From contig NZ_CP154879.1 in the NCBI RefSeq assembly GCF_039614765.1, forward strand, positions 2,728,001 through 2,792,000: 64,000 bases of DNA, in the 5' to 3' direction. Position numbers and translations under genes: made by a program. The stretch's first letter is position 1; every line of letters starts with the position of its first letter. The DNA comes from Castellaniella sp. MT123. GTDB taxonomy: Bacteria; Pseudomonadota; Gammaproteobacteria; Burkholderiales; Burkholderiaceae_B. This document shows positions 49,513 through 57,169 of the stretch, in pieces. The notes under the pieces were generated by a model. It saw nothing but the letters and a program-made list of their open reading frames with translations. It ran no database searches and was not told the origin of the DNA.

Positions 49513-50559
49513 CTAGCGGAAGGGCGGCGAATACATCAGCCCGCCATGGGTCCACAGGTCGTTCAGGCTGCCCTTGCGGTCGATGCCATAGGGGGTTTCG
49601 GGGCCGATGTTGCGGTTGTAGATTTCCCCGTAATTGCCCATGGCGCCGACGACCTTTTGCACGAAGTCCGGCGCCAGGCCCAGGTCTTTGCCCAGATCGC
49701 CGTCCACGCCCAGGAAGCGCTTGATGTCCGGGTTTTCGCTCTTGAGCATTTCCGGGATGTTTTTGGACGTGATGCCGAATTCCTCGGCCTGGACCAGCGC
49801 ATAGGCGACCCAGGTCAGGGCGGTGTGCCACTGGGTGTCGCCCTGGCGGACGAACCCGGCCAGGGGTTCCTTCGAGATGGTGTCGGCCAGGACCACAAAG
49901 TCGTCAGGCTTTGGGGCGTTGCCCTTCCAGCCGACCAGGGCGGATTTGTCGGTGGTCATGGCGTTGCAGCGCCCGCTGTTCAGGGCAGCAAAAAGTTTGT
50001 CCAGATCCTGGTAGGTCAGCACCTGGGTTTTCGGGTCCCATTTATGGCCCTTGATGTAGTCGGCCCAGACGGCTTCGGTGGTGGAACCCTGGGTGGTGCA
50101 GATGGTGCCGCCGTTCAGGTCGTTGATGGATTTGATCTGGTCGGCTTTTTTCACCAGGACGCCGGTGCCGTCGTAGAAGCTGACCGGCAGGAAAGCCGCG
50201 CCGACTGCCGTAGCCCGGGTGGTGGTGACGGTGGTATGGAAGAACACCACGTCGGCTTCGCCGTTTTGCACGGCATTGAAGCGGTTTTTATCGGTCAGGG
50301 TCAGGATCTTGACCTTGCTGGCGTCGCCCAGCACTGCGGCGGCCACCGCGTGGCAGTAATCCACATCGAAGCCTTCGAGCTTCCCGGTTTTGGGATTCAT
50401 GTAGCCGAAACCAGGTTTGGTGTTGTCGGAACCGCAGATCAGCTGGCCGCGTTTGATGACGGTCTGCAGGGTGGAATCCTGCGCGAGGGCGGGGGGGCTG
50501 GCCAGCCCCATCAGCAGAAGGGCCGAGGCCAGGCCCGTGCCGGCAATTTTCATGTTCAT
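49513..50559 (-). CDS. aapJ: Amino-acid ABC transporter substrate-binding protein (AapJ/BztA-like)
   Basis: 348 residues with a cleavable signal ('GLASALLLMGLASPPALAQD'). The mature part has 'RGQLICGSDNTKPGFG', 'KLEGFDVDYCHAVAAAVLGD', 'NRFNAVQNGEADVV', 'CTTQGSTTEAVWADYIKGH', 'TTDKSALVGWKGNAP'. These are typical of general L-amino-acid binding proteins. ATG 50559 has AAGGAG six bases upstream. No aapP (ATPase) gene follows aapM, so the system must borrow an ATPase or be incomplete. Confidence 0.92.
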   Translation of the reverse strand: MNMKIAGTGLASALLLMGLASPPALAQDSTLQTVIKRGQLICGSDNTKPGFGYMNPKTGKLEGFDVDYCHAVAAAVLGDASKVKILTLTDKNRFNAVQNGEADVVFFHTTVTTTRATAVGAAFLPVSFYDGTGVLVKKADQIKSINDLNGGTICTTQGSTTEAVWADYIKGHKWDPKTQVLTYQDLDKLFAALNSGRCNAMTTDKSALVGWKGNAPKPDDFVVLADTISKEPLAGFVRQGDTQWHTALTWVAYALVQAEEFGITSKNIPEMLKSENPDIKRFLGVDGDLGKDLGLAPDFVQKVVGAMGNYGEIYNRNIGPETPYGIDRKGSLNDLWTHGGLMYSPPFR

Positions 50560-50651
50560 GCTGTCTCCTTGGTAGGTATTGTGATGCACATGAATGAAAA
50601 GGTGCCATCGGGATGCGATGGCGGGGTGCTTGTGTAACGCACCTCTGGTAT

Positions 50652-51971
50652 CTAGTGTCTGATGAAGTGTAGTGTTTTGAACTGATGACGGAAATCAGCG
50701 ACTTCCCGAGTCAGGGCGGTGGGGATCGTGTCGGCCTTCAGCGCCCGTGCGATCAGGCGCGCCAACGGCGTCATGTCGTCGGGCTTCATGCCGAATCGCA
50801 CGATTTCCGGGGTGCCCAGGCGCAGGCCGTTCACGTCGCCCGCCACCGCGGCGATGGGCAGGCCGATTCCGCAGCTCAGGATATTGGCCTTGCGCAGTTT
50901 TTTGGCGGCGGCCTGGCCGCCGCCCCAGGCCGCGGCTTCGATCGCGAACTGATGCGACCGGGTGTAGCCGCGGTCGGCGGCGAACACCGGGATGCCTTCG
51001 TGGTGCAGGGCCTGCGCCAGGGCCTTGGCCGTGGCGGCCATCATGGCGGCGTAGTCGCGCCCGTAGACCTTCCAATCCAGCAGGGTCATGGCCAGGGCGG
51101 CGGATTTGCCGGCATCGAAATTGGCCGTCAGCCCGGGATAGGCGATGGCGTCCAGTTTTTTGGCCAGATCGGCGTCGTTGGTCACGATCAGTCCGCCGGC
51201 CGGCCCGCCCAGGCTTTTGTAGGTGCTCATGGTCATCAGGTGGGCGCCTTCTTCCAGGGGCTGCTGCCAGGCGTGCCCGGCGATCATCCCGGACATGTGG
51301 GCGGCATCGAACAGGACCCTGGCGCCGACTTCGTCGGCGATCTGGCGGATTCCCCGGATGGGGTGCGCGAACAGATTCAGGCTGCCGCCGATGGTGATCA
51401 GGCTGGGTTTGAGCCGCAGGGCGTCCTGGCGCAGCTGGGTCAGATCGACGGTGTAGCCGTGCGCGTCGATGCCCGAGCTGACGCTGTTCAGGCCATACAG
51501 ACCGGCGGCGCCGGCCTTGTGGTGCGTGACGTGGCCGGCAATCGATGCGGAGGGCACGATGATCGTGTCGCCCGGTTTCGAAGTCGCCATGAAGGCGTAC
51601 AGGTTGGCCAGGGCGCCGGACCCCACGCGGATTTCGGCATAATCGGCCCCGAAGATTTCGCTGGCCAGCTGGGCGGTGATGACCTCGATCTTTTCGATGG
51701 CCTCCAGGCCCATTTCGTATTTGTCGCCGGGATAGCCCAGCGAGGGCCGGCTGCCCAGGCCCATGGCCAGGACGGCCCCGGCCTTGGGGTTGATGACGTT
51801 GGTGGCCGGATTCAGGTTGAAACAGTCGGTCTCGTGGATATGCCGGTTTTCGGCGATCAGCGCGGCGAGGCGCCGATCGGTCTGGTCCGGGGTTTCCGCC
51901 TGGGTTTCCTGGGCGATCGAGCCCACGTAATTTTCGACCGCGTCGGGAACCCACGTTCTGCGCTTGAGCAT
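50652..51971 (-). CDS. Serine hydroxymethyltransferase-like PLP enzyme
   Basis: 439 residues, fold type I. 'HETDCFNLNPATNVINPKAG' and 'LGYPGDKYEMGLEAIEKIEV' parallel GlyA's substrate region. 'VLFDAAHMSGMIAGHAWQQP' holds the D-x-A-H, and the PLP lysine is in 'MSTYKSLGGPAGGLIVTND'. GlyA has T-T-T-H-K-T-L-R-G-P here; the Y and altered neighbours mark a paralogue, perhaps an aldolase for another beta-hydroxy amino acid. ATG 51971 has GAGGTG nine bases upstream; ATG 52022 is in frame. It is divergent from the LysR gene and downstream-adjacent to aapJ. Confidence 0.82.
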   Translation of the reverse strand: MLKRRTWVPDAVENYVGSIAQETQAETPDQTDRRLAALIAENRHIHETDCFNLNPATNVINPKAGAVLAMGLGSRPSLGYPGDKYEMGLEAIEKIEVITAQLASEIFGADYAEIRVGSGALANLYAFMATSKPGDTIIVPSASIAGHVTHHKAGAAGLYGLNSVSSGIDAHGYTVDLTQLRQDALRLKPSLITIGGSLNLFAHPIRGIRQIADEVGARVLFDAAHMSGMIAGHAWQQPLEEGAHLMTMSTYKSLGGPAGGLIVTNDADLAKKLDAIAYPGLTANFDAGKSAALAMTLLDWKVYGRDYAAMMAATAKALAQALHHEGIPVFAADRGYTRSHQFAIEAAAWGGGQAAAKKLRKANILSCGIGLPIAAVAGDVNGLRLGTPEIVRFGMKPDDMTPLARLIARALKADTIPTALTREVADFRHQFKTLHFIRH

Positions 51972-52115
51972 GTTGATCACCTCGTTTGAGTTGGGCGGCA
52001 ATGCCGGCCCGTTCAAAGACATGATGGAGGCCTTTCTATTTCATCGCAAACGAGATATTTTCTGGGTTAGGGCTAGATTGTCTATCCCTAGCTGCGCTGA
52101 TTCCAGGAGGCGAGT

Positions 52116-53003
52116 TTGAATTCGTTTTCACGGCCTGGCATGCCGTCGCTCAATGCCCTGCGGGCGTTCGAAGCGGCCGCGCGCCACCAGAGCTTCGTCC
52201 AGGCGGCGCATGAACTCAACGTCACGGCCGGGGCTGTCGCGCAGCAGATCAAACAACTGGAATCCTGGGTCGGCTACCCGCTGTTTCAACGCGCGGCGCA
52301 GGGGGTGCGGCTGACAGCCGAGGCGCAGGCGGCGCTGCCTGTGCTGATCCGGGCCTTCGATTTGCTCAGCGATGGCGTGCGGGCCTTGCGCGGCGCCGGC
52401 CATCAGACCCAGATCGCCATTGCGGCGTTGCCGGCGGTGGCGCATCTGTGGCTGTCGCCCAAACTGCCCCAGCTGTCCGCCCTGTTTCCGGGATGTTTCT
52501 TTTCCATCGCCGCCATGGAAGAACCGCCCAACTTTCGCCGCGAACCGTTCGACCTGGCCTTGTTCTATGTGGATCGCGACGGGGAAGGTTCCCGCCGGAT
52601 CCCGCTGGGCAAGGACGAACTGGTGCCGGTGTGCGCGCCGGCGCTGCTGGATGGCGAACCCCTGCCGCTGGATCCGGTGCGTCTGCGGTCCATGCGCCTG
52701 CTGCATGATTCAGTCTGGCGGGACTATTGGCAGCGTTGGCTGGATGGCGCCGGGGTGCCTGCGGTCGATGCATCGAAGGGATCGGAATTCTCGCTCTACA
52801 GTCTGGCGCTGCAGGCCGCGATCGGCGGTGCGGGGGTGCTGATGGGGCGCAGCGCCCTGGTGCGCGAACCGCTGGCGTCGGGCGCCCTGGTCACGCCGTT
52901 CGCGGCGCACGTTCAGGCACCCGGCGAACTGTGCCTGCTGATCCCCGACCGGTCACTGTTGCTGCCGCGTGTCGATCTGCTGGTGGACTGCCTGCGGGTG
53001 TGA
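52116..53003 (+). CDS. LysR-family regulator (GcvA-like)
   Basis: 295 residues: winged HTH 'LNALRAFEAAARHQSFVQAA', 'HELNVTAGAVAQQIKQLE', 'LFQRAAQGVRLTAEAQ', then a periplasmic-binding-fold effector domain. The 'AVAQQIK' helix and 'PSLNALRAFEAAARH' are typical of the GcvA clade that controls amino-acid catabolism. TTG start with AGGAGG five bases upstream; ATG 52140 is weaker. Divergent from the SHMT-like gene, its likely target, sharing the ~140-base gap. Confidence 0.88.
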   Translation: MNSFSRPGMPSLNALRAFEAAARHQSFVQAAHELNVTAGAVAQQIKQLESWVGYPLFQRAAQGVRLTAEAQAALPVLIRAFDLLSDGVRALRGAGHQTQIAIAALPAVAHLWLSPKLPQLSALFPGCFFSIAAMEEPPNFRREPFDLALFYVDRDGEGSRRIPLGKDELVPVCAPALLDGEPLPLDPVRLRSMRLLHDSVWRDYWQRWLDGAGVPAVDASKGSEFSLYSLALQAAIGGAGVLMGRSALVREPLASGALVTPFAAHVQAPGELCLLIPDRSLLLPRVDLLVDCLRV

Positions 53004-53033
53004 TGATCGATGGATGAATGGGTGCCAAGGCGC

Positions 53034-53360
53034 CTAAGCGCGGGTAGGGGAGCCGAGATCAGAGAAGTTTGAGATCTTCACGGCGCCTTCAGGAAATCGT
53101 GCCACGACCTCCAGCTCGCCGCCCATGGCTTCGATGTGGCTGCGAAGTGTCGAGATATACATATCGGTGCGCTTTTCGAGCTTGGCAATGGATGGCTGTT
53201 GAATATGCAGCACCTGCGCCAGCGTCTTCTGCGACAGCCCTCGTGCCTGACGCAGTTCGTTCAGCGGCATTTCCACCAGCATGGCATGCGCCTTGTTGGC
53301 GGAAGCTGTGCGTGCGCCGGGCGACATTTGTGCGCGGAGTTCAGCGAATTTCTTGATCAT
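53034..53360 (-). CDS. higA: HigA-type XRE antitoxin
   Basis: 108 residues: 'ELRQARGLSQKTLAQVLHIQ', 'QPSIAKLEKRTDMYISTLRS', 'HIEAMGGELEVVARFPEGA'. The XRE HTH is followed by a beta tail, the form seen downstream of Gp49-like HigB toxins. It starts inside the last 20 bases of the toxin gene. Expected to bind toxin and promoter. Confidence 0.87.
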   Translation of the reverse strand: MIKKFAELRAQMSPGARTASANKAHAMLVEMPLNELRQARGLSQKTLAQVLHIQQPSIAKLEKRTDMYISTLRSHIEAMGGELEVVARFPEGAVKISNFSDLGSPTRA

Positions 53361-53718
53361 TGATTGGCCTTTCCTTTTGAAGTTGTTCCAAATGCTCGTC
53401 GTAGAGCCGGTCGGTGATTGGCACAGTGGTGTCGTACCAGCGGTTGTGTCCGGTCTTGTCGCCACCAATCAGCAAAATGGCGTTGCGGCGAGGATCAAAG
53501 GCATAGAGTGTCCTGTAAGGGCGGCCTTCGTGCTGTGTCCTGAGTTCACGCATATGGCTATGTCTGGAGCTGTTGATGCCGCTACTGTGTGGGAATCCCA
53601 GGTTTGGCCCGCATGTTTCGAGTAGTCGTACCGACGCATCCAGCGACACCTGTTCGTCTTCAGTCAGCGTGCCCCACCAGTCACCGAATTCGTCGGTGTA
53701 TTCAACTTCCCATTTCAT
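53341..53718 (-). CDS. higB: HigB/Gp49-like RelE-superfamily toxin
   Basis: 125 residues: 'WEVEYTDEFGDWWGTLTEDE', 'ASVRLLETCGPNLGFPHSSG', 'HMRELRTQHEGRPYRTLYAF', 'DPRRNAILLIGGDKTGHNRW'. The phage Gp49-like HigB pattern is complete, with R-x-L-Y-A-F-D-P. Toxin-first order as usual for HigBA. The ATG coincides with the predicted transcription start, so the message may be leaderless. Confidence 0.9.
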   Translation of the reverse strand: MKWEVEYTDEFGDWWGTLTEDEQVSLDASVRLLETCGPNLGFPHSSGINSSRHSHMRELRTQHEGRPYRTLYAFDPRRNAILLIGGDKTGHNRWYDTTVPITDRLYDEHLEQLQKERPINDQEIR

Positions 53719-53723
53719 GGTCA

Positions 53724-53752
53724 AATATAGCCTCTGTGGAATATTCCGTCAA
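53724..53752 (-). promoter_or_regulatory. HigBA promoter with embedded palindrome
   Basis: On the minus strand TTGACG (53752-53747), a 17-base spacer and TATATT (53729-53724) form a near-consensus sigma-70 promoter. GGAATATTCC (53738-53747), a perfect 10-base palindrome, lies in the spacer and is a good HigA operator candidate. The -10 ends only five bases before the higB ATG. Confidence 0.7.
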
Positions 53753-53949
53753 TGGAATGTAAAGTGTGGTTCGATTGCCCACCTTACAGGAGAGCTTACG
53801 AGGCTACGTGTAAAAGCGGCACTGCACGATGTACAGGTTCCCGCCTTCTCGCAGATAGGCTAGACATCTGTAAGCAGCCGCGTCCGGCCACCACTCAGGC
53901 CTGCCAGGCGGTAAAATCCTCCACTGAATTTTTCCCGCCTGGTGGGACC

Positions 53950-55077
53950 ATGCAGATGACCACGCCGATAGCCGGTGTCCGCGTTCGCGGCGCCTGGTCC
54001 GATGAACAGCAATCCCGGTGGATTACCTGGCTGACGGGCTTGGGCCTGACTGGCCTGGTGATCCAGGACGCCGGCGCCGATGGGCAGGGGCCCTGGCAGC
54101 GTTTCCGGCTGTCTTTGCCGGACCCGATCTCCGATTTCGATACGGCCGGTTTGGCGCGGATGCTGAACCTGTCGCCGGACGACAGCGACCGCGATCTGGA
54201 TGCCGAAATCCTGGCGGCGCTGCTCTTGTCCCCCCTGGCCTTCGATTTTCCCAGCCTGGATGAATGCGTGTCCGCCGTGCGGCTGCGGCGCCACATCGTG
54301 CAGACGGGGCGGCGCACGGTGCTGGCCTTCGACACGGAACAAGCCGAACGGCCCGATTACTGGTCATGGACGGAAGCGACCGGCTTTATTCTGTTGCCGG
54401 GCCACGATCTGATTCCTTCGCTGGAACAGACCCTGTGGCCGGATCTGTCCGGGCGCCAGTATTCGTTTTCCTGCTATCGGGCGACCGAATACGTGCTGCT
54501 GCTGGGCCTGGCAAAGGAACTGCGGGATAGCCATCCGGCGGCGCTGGATGCGCTGCAGGCACAGTGGCACGTCAAGGCGATCCAGTCGGGTCCGTTTCAT
54601 GATGCCTTCCTGCACGAGTACGGCTCGCTGCAGGCGCCGCTGCCGTTTCGCTATTACGTGCCGGGCGACCGCCTGTGGTTTCGCAATCCGCATGAGCCGT
54701 CGGCCTGTGTGGAAGGCTACGAGGGGTCCTGGGTGTTCTACCTGGGCCAGGGGCATTTCACCAATTTCTGGAAGCCGGACCAGCCCTACACGCTGCGGTC
54801 CAAATGCGTCGAGCTCTACCATTGGCGCGATGGTCTGGCGCAGAAAAATGGCCGCCCCTGGATGGATGAATCGATCGTCGAGGCCCGCGTCGCGCAGACC
54901 CTGGCCGATCCGGCCGCCACGCAGCGGATCCTGGACCCGATGATGCGGCTGCGCGATCCGGCCGGCGTTTACGCCGAAGGCGGCTGCATCGATGCCTCGC
55001 GCGAGGCGGTGCGCTGCGTGCGGCCCGAAACCTGGTCACTGGGTTTGTCGCCCAAGGCGTCGTTGCTGGCGTCTTGA
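53950..55077 (+). CDS. Protein-glutamine gamma-glutamyltransferase (Tgl)-like protein
   Basis: 375 residues, start ATG 53950. The central part resembles Bacillus Tgl: 'YSFSCYRATEYVLLLGLAKE' (Cys within a long helix, as at the Tgl active site), 'LPFRYYVPGDRLWFRNPH' and 'CVEGYEGSWVFYLGQGHFTN' (Tgl has PGD..YFKNP and a G-x-NA.YLG-x-G segment). No signal peptide. Tgl crosslinks spore-coat proteins, so the role in a non-sporulating bacterium is open. It stands alone between two TA modules. A remote-homology call made by eye. Confidence 0.5.
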   Translation: MQMTTPIAGVRVRGAWSDEQQSRWITWLTGLGLTGLVIQDAGADGQGPWQRFRLSLPDPISDFDTAGLARMLNLSPDDSDRDLDAEILAALLLSPLAFDFPSLDECVSAVRLRRHIVQTGRRTVLAFDTEQAERPDYWSWTEATGFILLPGHDLIPSLEQTLWPDLSGRQYSFSCYRATEYVLLLGLAKELRDSHPAALDALQAQWHVKAIQSGPFHDAFLHEYGSLQAPLPFRYYVPGDRLWFRNPHEPSACVEGYEGSWVFYLGQGHFTNFWKPDQPYTLRSKCVELYHWRDGLAQKNGRPWMDESIVEARVAQTLADPAATQRILDPMMRLRDPAGVYAEGGCIDASREAVRCVRPETWSLGLSPKASLLAS

Positions 55078-55136
55078 TACGGTCAGGGCGTGCACACCAT
55101 TGCGCAGCGGATTTCAGGCAAGGCACCGGCCCGTAT

Positions 55137-56333
55137 TTACTGACCGCCGCGCCTGGGCCGCAGGAATGCGGCCTCGAATGGCTGCGCGCTGGCACGGATG
55201 GCATGAGCAATGTCCGGTGCGGTTTCCACACGATCCGGCTGGCTGCCCAGCGTGGCTTCGATGGCGGCCAGGACGCGCTCAACGATCGCGGACGGATTCT
55301 CGATCTCGAGTTTTCGCGCGAGATCGAGAAGGCCCAATTTGGCGGCAAAGAAGCTTTTATGGCCGCCTAATTTCAGGGCCAGGGAATCATTCGGCAGATA
55401 GGCGGTGGTATTGACGATGTCGTAGGCGGGCGCCAATCGGGTGTCCCCTGCGGTTGGGTCGGAATACAGCAGGCCGAAATTTTTCAGGTGCGCATCGCCG
55501 TTGCCGACCATGCAGGAGACGGTGATGGACAGAAACAGCTGCTGCAAAGACACCTGAACCTGGTCCGGTGCGCAAAACAGTCGCACGGCCCGGGCGATAT
55601 GTTCGTAACTGCCTTCGTACTTCCGGGTGGCCGCCAGGCCCATCAGCGCCGCCATATCTTCGAACCCCAGCCGGGTGTTCTCATGGCGATCGAAGCGGCG
55701 CATGATGAACAACTGGCCGTTGTCCGACAGGTGGAATTCGGGGGTATCCAGGCCTGCCGCCTTGGCGATCGACATGCATAGGTATTCATTGATGGCCAGA
55801 TGGGGCCAGGTGTCCCCGCCCGATTTCAGGATGAGTTCTCCAGTGATGGCCGTGTGGCGATCCACTGGAGATTCGGGCACCAGGAGCTTGGGCTGAACGC
55901 CGGAGATCCCGGATCGCAGGATGTATTTGTCCAATAGGGCTTCAAACAGGTCTTCCGTACCATCCCAGGCAATCAGGTCCGCCAGCCGTTCCCCGGTTGA
56001 GACAGGTGCTGGTGCCAGGCCGGGCATATCGACCTGAAGCCTGCCGATGGGTTCATTGCGGCCAGTCATGGCCAACAGCAGCATCGGATTGAGCGATGTG
56101 GTCTTGGCAAAGCGATTGCGCAGAGCCTCCAGCACGAAACCTTCGGGCAGGTTCATCTGAAAGATCGGATGCAGTCCTGTCTGGGGGTAATCCGCGTAAC
56201 GGGTCGGCATGGACAGGCAGATGGCGGCGCGATCCGTCGCCGATGGCGCATACCGGAACGAAAACTGGTCGGACCCGAGATCGGTCAGGGTGCCGCTATG
56301 GCCCTGTGGGGTATCCACCGTCATCGTGTTCAT
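55137..56333 (-). CDS. hipA: HipA-family kinase toxin
   Basis: 398 residues, a serine/threonine kinase toxin. The N-terminal subdomain has 'LPEGFVLEALRNRF'. The Gly-rich loop is 'ILRSGISGVQPKLLVP' (about 139-152), and 'HLAINEYLCMSIAKAAGL' carries the helix. Catalytic D280 and N285 are in 'VGNGDAHLKNFGLLYS', and the metal-binding D305 is in 'PAYDIVNTTAYL'. All catalytic residues are present. Targets in the family include tRNA synthetases. It starts within the last 4 bases of hipB. Confidence 0.93.
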   Translation of the reverse strand: MNTMTVDTPQGHSGTLTDLGSDQFSFRYAPSATDRAAICLSMPTRYADYPQTGLHPIFQMNLPEGFVLEALRNRFAKTTSLNPMLLLAMTGRNEPIGRLQVDMPGLAPAPVSTGERLADLIAWDGTEDLFEALLDKYILRSGISGVQPKLLVPESPVDRHTAITGELILKSGGDTWPHLAINEYLCMSIAKAAGLDTPEFHLSDNGQLFIMRRFDRHENTRLGFEDMAALMGLAATRKYEGSYEHIARAVRLFCAPDQVQVSLQQLFLSITVSCMVGNGDAHLKNFGLLYSDPTAGDTRLAPAYDIVNTTAYLPNDSLALKLGGHKSFFAAKLGLLDLARKLEIENPSAIVERVLAAIEATLGSQPDRVETAPDIAHAIRASAQPFEAAFLRPRRGGQ

Positions 56334-56581
56334 GGAAAGATATCCTTGAGTTCTTCCAGCGTGGGCATGCGGGCGGGGACGGTGCGTAGTTCGGCCCCCA
56401 GAGCGGCAATCGCGCGCGCGTAGTAGCCGGCGGCGACACTGTCGGCGCCTTGTTCGATTTCGATTAGCTTCTGGCGGGTGATGCCCGCCCGCTGTGCCAG
56501 CGCGGCCTGCGTCAGGCCGCGGTTCTTACGCAGATCCCGGATCTGACCGCCCAGTCGTGAAAGTAATAAGATGGCATCCAT
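56330..56581 (-). CDS. hipB: HipB-like XRE antitoxin
   Basis: 83 residues: 'GGQIRDLRKNRGLTQAALAQ', 'RAGITRQKLIEIEQGADS', 'RAIAALGAELRTVPARMPTL'. A compact HTH with the HipB-type strand after it. ATG 56581 is chosen because the HTH begins a few residues later; the longer frame to 56689 lacks homology. ATGA overlap with hipA. A palindrome lies 13 bases upstream. Confidence 0.9.
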   Translation of the reverse strand: MDAILLLSRLGGQIRDLRKNRGLTQAALAQRAGITRQKLIEIEQGADSVAAGYYARAIAALGAELRTVPARMPTLEELKDIFP

Positions 56582-56593
56582 GTCGTTAATATA

Positions 56594-56615
56594 TGACAAT
56601 TCATATCGAATGTCA
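56594..56615. promoter_or_regulatory. Candidate hipBA operator
   Basis: TGACA-N12-TGTCA with partial inner symmetry (ATTC...GAAT), in an AT-rich stretch 13 bases before the hipB start. It resembles the spaced inverted repeats bound by HipB dimers. Confidence 0.45.
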
Positions 56616-57169
56616 ATTAAACAACACATAACAGGCGTGCTGCAGTGACAGACTGCTGATGACTCGGGTTGTTGGTGACTAGCGGTCAATACCGATGACG
56701 CATGTCAAAAGGTCGTGAAGGCATGTGATGCATTGTGATGGTTGGGGTATTCTGTGCCATGTTCAGCAGTCACACCGTGATTTTAGGTCGCATGATGCAC
56801 CTTCCAGCTGATGTCTATGCTGATTGCGGAGTTTCGATGTAACGCGCGAAGAGGTGGCACTGCATGCGGTTGGGTGCCGTGGGCTTGGTCCGTAGGCACC
56901 GCATAAGAATTGGAGAATACCCAATTATCGATCTGTGCGTGTTACATCCATGTAGGTTGCACTATTCTGTAGGGTATCCTCTCTATTTTCCCAGGCATTG
57001 AGCTTGCAAAATGTGCCTCCGCGCTTTGTTGCGATCTGGCTGGCCTTGTTTTCCATTCATCAACCTGTGCTGGAGGGCATCGCGTGATTCTGCAGCTGGC
57101 TTGGGTCGACTGGATCCTGATGGCAATCTGGGGAGAAGGTGTTAGTGCTCTCCGGTTGAGGTGATTATT
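56616..57169. other. Gene-free interval
   Basis: About 550 bases between hipBA and the ATPase gene. Short open frames exist on both strands (for example 56942-57193, minus), but none has a ribosome site or a recognisable motif. GC falls towards the right end, where the AT-rich defence-like pair begins. I see no tRNA or repeat. Confidence 0.5.

Noticed and set aside
50685-51989. A 434-codon plus-strand frame
   Set aside because: Antisense of the SHMT-like gene, which carries PLP-enzyme motifs throughout.
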